Shown piece after piece: positions 55,371 through 64,000 of a DNA stretch of 64,000 bases (the first letter of the stretch is position 1; each line of letters opens with the position of its first letter). A program made the position numbers and the translations under genes. The DNA lies in NCBI RefSeq assembly GCF_011397635.1, contig NC_064754.1:32406543-32470542 (forward strand), in the 5' to 3' direction. This DNA comes from Epinephelus fuscoguttatus (lineage: Eukaryota > Chordata > Actinopteri > Perciformes > Serranidae). The notes below the pieces were generated by a model. It searched no databases. It had not been told where the DNA came from and saw nothing but the letters and a program-made list of their open reading frames with translations.

Positions 55371-58300
55371 GCCAAGAGCAGCTCGATCCCAGTCCAACTA
55401 AACTCCAAACCCTCCACTTGCTCTGCACCCTCTCGCCTGCCCGCCCCCATTACGTGTATCATACACTGTAACGAAAACAGACTCGCCACAATCAGTGTCG
55501 GGGGCAAATACAAGGAGGAGGAAGAAGAAGAAAAATGCTTTCTTTCACCATCCTTGGGCAGAAACACGGCGAAGCGTCGGAGACTTGACTTCTGTGTTAC
55601 TCCAAAGTTTATCACGGTCATTTTAGGACCCCAGCCACCCCCGCTCATGTTTCATTCCGAATCATACAAGAGGAAAAATATTTCCATCTCTTTGCCAAAA
55701 CTGAAGATATATAAAGTTATATATATTGAGTAACTGTGAGCTAAGTGGCAAGTCTTTTAACCATATAAACCGTGCTCCCATTGCCAATGTATTTACAGTA
55801 ATTACAAGCATCTATTACGTGAGCAAGGATACAATTGTATGCAAAAACAAACAAAAAAAGTCTTTGGAACTTCACATTTACTGCTGCTGCCGTAATGTTA
55901 ACTTGTTATATTTTCTTTTGATATTCTTTTTTTTGTTTTGTTTTGTTTTTTTTTTTTGTTTTTGTAACATCACCTTCGCTCAAGATAACTTATGTTAACG
56001 GCTTCTTGACCACAGAGAACAAAGGTCTAATGATGGCGTGTTTATGATTTCTTTTTTTTTTCTACCTTTTATGTTTATTTTTAAAAACTGTGCCTATGTT
56101 TAGAGTGATCCAGTGGGTTATTTCTAAACACAATTGTCCATGAGAATACAAAGATATAAATTATTTCAATAATTCTTTTTTTTTTATTATTACTGCTGTT
56201 TTTACTTTAGTTTTATCTTTTTTTTTAGTGTTCCTTTTGCTGTTGCATTAATCTGTTAAAGCAAGCGATATCAGTTGTAAAATAGGGTGATTGGAGATCT
56301 TTTTAACAAATAGCAGCAGTAGTTGTTAAACATTAAGCTAGTAATGTATACATATGAGAAATGCCAATCATACACGCTTGAAAAAAAAAAAAAGCAAGGT
56401 GGACTTTTCTCCATAACGGGCGGTGCTGTGACCCCCGTCTATATTGCTTTTGTGTGACAAAGAGGTATTGAAAAAAGTCAAACCTTCACAGGTGATGGGA
56501 TAAATGATGAGATGTTTTTATATATGTATACAAATCCTGGTTGTTGCCTTGAGTGCAATTTTTAGTTATGTTTACTGGTTTGATATTATCTTCAGTGTTG
56601 GGCTGCATAGCTGTCATTCAATTGATCATCGACCAACATATCAAGCATTTTTTTTAAAAAAGACGTTATCTGGGTCTGTGGAACAAGTGTATGTGTATCA
56701 GAGCTTCGACAAAGGGTTGATAATAAGATATTGACAGGTAACACTTCCTTTTTTTTGTTAATATCCTTAATTTTTCTGTAGTTTTTTTTTTTTTGTTTTG
56801 TTTTGACGGTTTCCTAAGAATCTTAATTACATGATGGGAAAATGTTCCCTTGATTTACATTCATAATTTAATTTTTTTTTTTTATATATCTTATTTTGTC
56901 CCACACTGTCCCAGCAATGCTGCTGCTCTTATGCACTTTTTTAAGAAGACATTGGCATCCTCTATATTAAGAAAAAACACACAGTAGCCTCTCATTGGTT
57001 ATTTTGAATGGGGGCATTTTGTTTCATAAAGTATTTTATCTGTTAAACAAACTGTTTATCATGTGAATTTGTATCAATTAAATATAAATGTCGAGTTCTA
57101 TCAGACTCAGAATATACTAGTAACTTTCTTTGGGGAAGTTTTATCCTGTCAATCTTAAAAGGAACTTGCTCTCTGGAACTGTCAAAGGGTCTGTGTGGCT
57201 ATGAGATGTTTTTAAGATTCCCATATCCTGCTTTCTCCATCGCAAGCGAAATGGCTTACTGCAGTTCAGATCAGCATTGTTTATTTTAAATCAATTTACA
57301 CTGATGTTTGCTTTTTTCTAAATGATGAAATGTGTATTCAGTTAGTATTATTTCAAGTGACTGTACATTAAAAATCCCAACAAAAGGTAATCAAACCAAA
57401 CACTTTTTTTTTCTTTTCTTTTTTTTTTCTTTTTGGAAATGTGTTGCATCCCAGCTCTATATTCAATCATGATTCTGTTTTGTATTGAAACGTGTGGGTC
57501 TACTTTCTTTGCAGCAGCTTGGTGTGTTTCAGTGGGCTGTGGTTCGGGCTCCTTCACGGAGAGATCTGAATGATGAGAGCAGCCACAGCTCACCTTGGGG
57601 TGGGGGCCAGGTCAGGGGGAACGACGTACCGCTGCTTCTAATTTACCAGCAGAACCTGTTGCTGCTTTTTTCGTGGACTGAAACATATGCTGTACAAGAC
57701 GGGGGTGGTGGTGGGATGGGCGGGGAGCTGGGAAGGGGAGGAGGTGGGACACGATCCACTCCCAACACTGATACAGACTTCACTCGAAAAACCTGACGAG
57801 GGACAAATCCACTGACCTTTTCGATTTGGCGTCAGGCCCGGTGGTTTTCTCACAGATCAAATCGTTTGGACACAACGATGAGACAACACAACAAGGTGCA
57901 TATTTGAGCTTAACGCAGTTACAGTACAAGACTGTCGGAAAAAGACAAAAAAAAAAAAAAAAAAAAAAAAATTGTAAAAAGGGCTTTCTGTGTTCACGCT
58001 CAACAACACAGCGGAGGCATTGCATTCCTGGGTTTTCTATAAAAGCTTTGGAAGTTTCTTTTTTTTGTGTATTTACTTTAGCTGTAAACAATTGTGTGAA
58101 AAATGCCTTCAAGTACTCAAAAGTGAGATGTGCATTAGGTATGCAGCGAGAGTGCTGTGACCCATTTTTACATTCAGTCTCTCTGTTTTTACTTTTTTCA
58201 TGTGCCATTTTGCAAAGGTTGAGAATGCCAGTGTGTGAGGACGCAGAGGATGATGGGGAGGTGGCGCAGAAACTGAACTGGGCTAATCAACCGGAGAGCA

Positions 58301-60090
58301 TTTATCAGATCCTGGAATGTAGTTTGAACGTGCCGTGGAGGAGATGGAGATCGCCGACTGGCACGTTCGGTTAGAGGTGTGACTCGTTGGATCGAAACGA
58401 TGTATTGCATACCGGTGCATCCAAAATAATCGGAGTATAATTGGTGTTTATTTTTCTATTGTCTGTGATTTTAGGCTGTGGAGAGCATCGCAGAGTCAAA
58501 GTCATTTCGCTCCTTTTGCTTTTTATTCTGGATCATACGACTTGTCTTTCTCTTGCCTGGTTATTTTGTACAGGAAACAAGCATGTTGAACACATATTTG
58601 ACATGATTTGTCTGGGTCAGAATCGGGCGTTTTTGCATAGAGGACTTGGATTTAGTGGCTATGTGGTGTATCTGCAAATGCTCCCTTTTTGTATATTGCA
58701 AAGGGTATCGAAGCATTGTGTGGCAGTGCTTCTCCTACTTAATCTACATTGACAAGCAGCCTTAATGGTCTTTTTTTAATGTGTTTGTTTGGCTATTCCT
58801 TGTGTCTATGGCCACTGACTGTACTTGATGACAAGCAACTGGTCGTTACAATGTAAATTTGGGTCTAGTTTCTTTCTGTCTTATTTTTCCTTTTACTCTG
58901 TACAGTAATCTGACGTTACGGTAGACTCAGTATTACGAAATCTGTAATGTGATGAGAGTTTTACAGAGAAGACAAAGTGCAATGGAAGATAATGCCATTA
59001 TGCTACCAAGTGGATGTGCATTAGCTTGCGTCTCACTTGTCTTTGGCATTAAAGGGGAATTCCACCAAAACTGGCTTGCATTTTTATTCTGCACAGGCAG
59101 AAATATGTGTTTTGTTTTTCTCACATATCAGGTTTGAGTAATAAGAGTGCCAGATCAGGGGAAATAAAATGATGCCACATACACTTTAATAGTTGTTGAT
59201 ATTTTAATAGACATACTTTCTTTTTTATACCACGTCTATATCAAGAGTCTGCAGTTGTTTTCAGAAGAGACACAAACATGACTTTTTAGATATTTGGATG
59301 TCGTAGGAACACGCCATCTTCATCTTGAGAGCACATAACTACATACATGTCTGCTTTTTGTAATGAAACCAAGTCAGTTTTGGTGGAAAGACCCTTTTAA
59401 TGTGAAGCCGCCAGCTCTTTCTCTTACCTGAATCCCACCCGCACACACCCACACACACCACACACTCACACCACCTCCTGCTTTAGTATCTCCATACATT
59501 TACTTGACTGCCTTATGCGCACCAAGCAAAACCTTTATGACCTGTTTGATTTAATCAACAAAGACAGATAATCACTTTTCTTCTTTTCTTTCTGTAATGT
59601 CAGTAAAGGGATCTGGGTCCACAGATTGAACAGAAAAGCAAAGTTTTTTTGGGTCAGTTGTCTCTTGACTGGACGAGCAGATGCAGACATGACTACCTCT
59701 ATGTGAGTCTCCATTGCTAACCACAGTGACCAAGATCCAGTCTGAGGTGTTTCTACCTGTGTACATACTAAGCCGTGTGTCGGCAGCAGGAACTTGGATT
59801 TGGACTAGCAATTCAACAACAGTTAGTTTTACTAAGCATCCTTCTGTTGTTCTGTTTTGGTTATATGCCTTTACTAAGTATTATTTGGCAAATGAAAAAG
59901 AGGAAAAATTTGTGTGCTTGGTTGTAAATGACAAACTTTAATCAATGCCGCCCCATTGTAAGACAGTTATCCTGAAACCAACTAGTTGCAGAGTGCTACT
60001 TTGCAAATGAGTGAAAATGACCATGTTTGGTGATGTTCTGTATGTACATACATCTTTTTAACTGTAATAAACCGATAAATATTTACAAAT
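55371..60090 (+). other. shoc2: shoc2 3' UTR (long candidate form)
   Basis: No gene is recognisable after the TGA. The last strong signal is AATAAA at 60066-60071; another AATAAA lies at 59163 and earlier AT-rich variants occur. The stretch is T-rich with many homopolymers, including A25 at 57947-57971, and hosts a MITE-like pair of inverted repeats (59049-59400). The true end could be at any of these signals. Confidence 0.5.
59049..59400. mobile_element. MITE-like element with TTAA ends in shoc2 3' UTR
   Basis: The left end TTAAAGGGGAATTCCACC (continuing AAAACTGGCTT) and the reverse complement of the right end (TTAAAAGGGTCTTTCCACC, continuing AAAACTGACTT) pair over about 30 bp. TTAA stands at both outer edges, which fits a piggyBac-type target but is only four bases. 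It is 352 bp with no coding capacity. Confidence 0.65.
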
Positions 60091-60148
60091 TTATCATGTG
60101 TTGGGTGTCTGTATTTCAAACGGCACAGGATAAGACTGGGTTAGACTG

Positions 60149-60150
<2 letters not shown>

Positions 60151-60178
<28 letters not shown>
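60151..60178. repeat. (AC)n microsatellite
   Basis: About 14 AC units just beyond the shoc2 poly(A) signal. Confidence 0.9.
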
Positions 60179-60180
<2 letters not shown>

Positions 60181-61254
60181 CAGTTGATGCATATTTTCTT
60201 AATGTAGAGAAAAAGCTGTTTTATTAATTCAGTTGACACACAGGCACATAAGTTCCATTAATGTTTGGAGAGAAATGTAAAATTCTTTAAGTTGAAATTC
60301 AATTAAAAACCTTTTAATGACAGTTTTCAAAATTTTAACAAGATTTTATTACTAACCGACTTGTGTTTTGGATCTTTTTCTTTTGAGAAAGTATTCTGAC
60401 ATTTGTTAACAGGATGAAAAAATAAGAACAGATTCAATGTTACTATAAATGTTTAGCTTGCTGTCATATATTTGTATTTATGGACCTAAAGGGAGGAAAC
60501 ATACATACATAATGAAAGTTATTTTTACGCCACTTATAATTTGCATCAAACCCTCATCCTCTCATAATTAAAAACAAAAAAAAATCAACTAAATCAGGGT
60601 CTGACAAAAAATTACATAAGCTGAAAACGTAAACAGACATACAAATAAATTTGAGTGAGTATGTCATGTTGGTGTGCAGGCCAGGGGTGTGACTGAAAAT
60701 ATATCAGGTGTGTGACATCACTCAAACCTTTTGTCTTCCTCAGGTGTTACCACTGACCTGTGTCAGAGCTCAACCTGTTCTTCTCTACAACTGCCCTCAG
60801 AAACGTTGTTGTGCTTTATGTTACATACACATGGAATACACATGCAGACAAACACTACTGAGAACGTGTCGAAATAAACTGTCCTGTTTGTATTTTATAT
60901 GCATTTCTCACATATGCAACTTTTGTTATTATTTTGATAATTCTAATAACCAAAACCAGTAAAGTGCAGCAATTTACACTGTGCTTCATGGTCTCCTGGT
61001 TCAGCTCAGGGCTGTAGTCACCTATTTAACACTAGATGGGACCATTTTCAATCTGCACCTTCTGCAACCCAAACCTTGAGGGTGGTGCCAGGGGAGTTCC
61101 CCCTAGAAGAATTTTTTTTAGAAATGTAAACGCTAAACTGACCATTTGAGAGCATTTCAAAACAAGAATCTTAAATGAGGGGTTCTCAGAGTGCTCAGAG
61201 TGACATTATATAGAGCCAGTACATGACTGAGAGTTGCACAGGAAGAGTGCATTC

Positions 61255-61640
61255 ACTGTGACTATGATGATACTATGGATGTTTTTATGACATTTAATTT
61301 ATGGCATACTGTACTATGATTTTTTTTAATGACATACTTATGTTTTTTTATGGCATACTGTACTGTGACTGAGATTTTTATGACTTTTTATGAAATACTA
61401 TATCGACTTCTTAATGAAATTTTCATGGCTTTTTATAATGTACTTAAATTTTTAACAGCTTTTTTATGACATTTTATTTATGGCATACTAAACTATGAAT
61501 ATTTATGAGACTTTTGTGACTTCTTATGAAATATTATATTGACTGTTTAATTAAAATTTATGACTTTTTATGAAGTACAACACTTAATTTGTAAATGACT
61601 TTTTAAATGAAATTTTTATGACTTTTATGACATTTTTCTT
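61255..61640. repeat. Degenerate AT-rich minisatellite
   Basis: The words TTTTTATGAC, TTTATGGCATACT, GAAATACTATAT and TACTATGA recur with a period of roughly 25-30 bp across nearly 400 bp, with many substitutions and indels. It resembles TTTTTATGACATACTATA-type tandem repeats of fish. No coding function. Confidence 0.65.
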
Positions 61641-62734
61641 AATCACATAGTAATACTTTACAAAAACCACAACAGTCAGCAGTGATATAGACTACCTAAC
61701 ATTTACATTACAGTCTTTTTGGAAGGAATGAAATAGACACAGTACAGTGTTTGACACTGATTATACCTTCCCACAGCAGTCGACACCACTTGCACAAACC
61801 ACATGCAGAATATTTATGGCAATTTCTTAAGTTTATTTATGATTCTGATTACATTTACTAATGCTCATTATGAACATTGTACTGTGGTTGCCTGTTGCAG
61901 CATAGCAGTTTTCTTCATATTTTTTTATTAATATATAATAACTGCCAAGATTTCCTTTTTATGTTTGCAGCTGCACTTGTTTACAAACTGCAAAACAGCA
62001 ACACCTTTTCCATAATCTGTCAGTAATCATGCTCCAGTCATTTATTCATGTTTCATAATTGTATAATCACTTATACATGATAAGAAACGAAAGATAGTAT
62101 AAGTAGCAGTGGGCCACAGGAGTATTTTAAATAAGAGTCTTGATATTTCCTCCTGTTGGATTATTTCAGTGAGCTGAGCGCTATCTGCTCCAGTGCAACA
62201 TCGCCCCCTGCTGGTTTATCTAAGTCTCAATATTATTGGAGCTGCATTTCACTAACACAGGGAGCCGTGTCCACCACATGAGTATGAAGACTATTACAAC
62301 TCTGCCATCTGAAAGTCACCACTGTCAGGCAAAGTGCATCTTGTGTAGTTTCAGTAAACAGTGTGGAGCTGCGGATTGATCTCCCTCCTGTTTGTTCTCG
62401 CTCTTATCACCAAAGGGCCTCTTAGCGAGGTGCCCTGTGAAAACTAAAGTGGGTAAGTTGAGATAGAAAAAAATGAGCACACTGACCTCCAATCCTGTAC
62501 TCTGTCATACTTCCGCAAACATCATATTTTTTTTCCCACGTCCACCTGAATCTGGGAGGCTCATGCAGAAGACGACAGGTGTCACTGTATCCTTGCGCTT
62601 CGTCTGCACCCTCATGCATCAACGAGCGCCACGGCACACTGCTGTTTACCCAAAAACACTCAGTGGGTCCAGTGGCTGCACGGCTGCTGTCATTTTAGCA
62701 GCCTGAAAGACAAGATTATCAAGCTGATTATAAG

Positions 62735-62736
<2 letters not shown>

Positions 62737-62768
<32 letters not shown>
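62737..62768. repeat. (GT)n microsatellite
   Basis: About 16 uninterrupted GT units. Confidence 0.9.
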
Positions 62769-62771
<3 letters not shown>

Positions 62772-63421
62772 CTCACTCACAGGTGGATGCTCTGAATATT
62801 CACTCACTCTCAGTTAAAAGCCTCTCACACATTTCTCAGATACTTTGTCATCAGTGAGCAGCGAACATCAAATAGTCCATTAGGCTATAGTTTGTGCAAA
62901 GTGTGAATTCATGTCAATTATAGCTTTTGGAAGTTTGTTCTGATCAGCAGGGGAAGACTGGGTCAGTTGACACACTTTGTTTTGATAGGAACAGGTGTGA
63001 GTGACGTGATGTCCTGCTCAGAGAACCAATGGAGAGCCACACTCACACTCAGTGGTGAAGTGGTGGTTGATGAGGTGGGTGTATGGTATATGCGGAAATG
63101 GGTAGATTATGTAGAAAAAGGGAGTATACCTTCCACTACACCACTGCTCATACTTTTCAGAGAGAACATTATAAGTATAAAAAATGGAGTTAATGCTTTA
63201 TTTTACTGGTTGTAATTTCCAATGAATGTTCTGGAGGTTTCCTGGAAAAGTTCTTTTATTTCAAACATTCCCACATACCTCACATCTTTATTAGCCCAGC
63301 ACTTACTTGATATAATGCAGATTAAGCCCTATGTTAAAATCATATAGCTTGTAAACTCTTCAGAACATAGAATTAACAATGAAAAACACATTTAGAATTT
63401 TTTTTACTATCACTTATAGAT

Positions 63422-63922
63422 CAGAGGTGTCAAACTCATTTTAGTTCACGTACATACGGTCTGATTTGTTTGACACCTGTGAAACCATTCCATAATATCC
63501 TATAAATAACAAACACCTCCAAATTTTCCCCTTTTTTTGTTTTATGAAATACATTTTAAAAATGTGTATCCATTTACAAAACACATGACAAATAGCCTGT
63601 GATGTCTTCAGAAGAATAAATGCAATTGCGTTTCTCAGGTTTTCCACGTTCACTCAGTCACTACTCGCTGTCATTACATGTGCATTTTTCTGTACATCAC
63701 ACCAAACTAAAGTGAAAGAAAAGAACTGTATTCTGGTGGAGAAGCCTCTGAAGCAGCATTTTACATGAAGAAAACTACTCACTTTTAAAGTTGCTCCTGA
63801 AACCAGGCACCTCTCAGCCTTCACAAGTGCATCACTATTAGGTGTGTAAGGTGATCCAGTGGGCTGGATTGGACCCTTTGGCGCTCCGGTTCTGGCCCCC
63901 GGGCTGCCTGTTTGACACTCTG
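63422..63922. mobile_element. hAT-type non-autonomous transposon
   Basis: The left end CAGAGGTGTCAAAC and the right end GTTTGACACTCTG are inverted repeats with one base missing on the right. The 8 bp flanks TTATAGAT (63414-63421) and TTATAGAC (63923-63930) agree at 7 of 8 bases, as expected of an ageing hAT insertion. At 501 bp it has no transposase. The CAGRGGTGTCAAACTCATTTT start is a common fish hAT terminus. Confidence 0.87.
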
Positions 63923-64000
63923 TTATAGACGTTAGATTTTTTTCCCCAAGAGGCTACTGTAGCTTCTCATAGGCTGATACCACACTGAGTTCATTTCGGA

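Larger units (their letters stand above)
60091..63421. other. Intergenic region downstream of shoc2
   Basis: AT-rich, with no gene recognised. It contains (AC)n at about 60151-60178, a degenerate minisatellite at 61255-61640 and (GT)n at about 62737-62768. Short open frames have no family resemblance. Confidence 0.7.

Noticed and set aside
57826..58374. 182-codon frame in the shoc2 3' UTR
   Set aside because: It runs through an A25 tract (poly-Lys) and has no recognisable domain.

Overview
This is a window of a vertebrate nuclear genome, most likely a ray-finned (teleost) fish. The genes are split into short exons with GT-AG introns. Coding sequence is a small fraction of the window. The repeats are typical fish ones: a Tc1-type transposon, several hAT-type non-autonomous elements, an L2/CR1-like LINE 3' end and a tRNA-derived SINE. 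No bacterial, phage or viral gene was seen.

Four genes can be assembled exon by exon, with every splice phase consistent. They keep the human 10q25.2 order RBM20-PDCD4-BBIP1-SHOC2. (1) rbm20, + strand, enters at base 1 already inside its large second exon and ends at 21584; 13 exons encode 1032 visible residues. (2) pdcd4, + strand, is complete: 11 coding exons, 25098-34045, 473 residues. (3) bbip1, - strand, has 2 coding exons, 36115 down to 35167, 67 residues, and is tail-to-tail with pdcd4. (4) shoc2, + strand, has 8 coding exons, 46828-55370, 582 residues (the human length), followed by a candidate 3' UTR of about 4.7 kb.

Region by region: 1-22.6 kb is rbm20, with a 9.2 kb intron (4.2-13.5 kb) that holds a hAT element with a perfect target duplication and a fresh 166 bp tandem duplication. 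22.6-24.3 kb is intergenic and holds a degraded LINE end. 24.3-34.7 kb is pdcd4, with a perfect 8-mer miR-21 seed match in its 3' UTR. 34.6-37.5 kb is bbip1, with an RFX X-box-like motif near its 5' end. 37.5-41.8 kb separates the head-to-head bbip1 and shoc2 starts and contains a dead 2.37 kb Tc1-like transposon ending just before the shoc2 CpG-rich 5' region. 41.8-60.1 kb is shoc2, one of whose introns carries a hAT element nested inside another. 60.1-64 kb is intergenic, with a degenerate AT-rich minisatellite and another hAT-type element.

The genes do not form a pathway. rbm20 is a heart and muscle splicing regulator, pdcd4 an eIF4A-binding translation inhibitor, bbip1 a BBSome (cilium) subunit and shoc2 a RAS-RAF scaffold. 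I found no previously undescribed multi-gene system. The interesting material is regulatory (miR-21 site, X-box-like motif, split divergent promoter, convergent 3' ends) and structural (nested transposons, palindromes, recent duplications).
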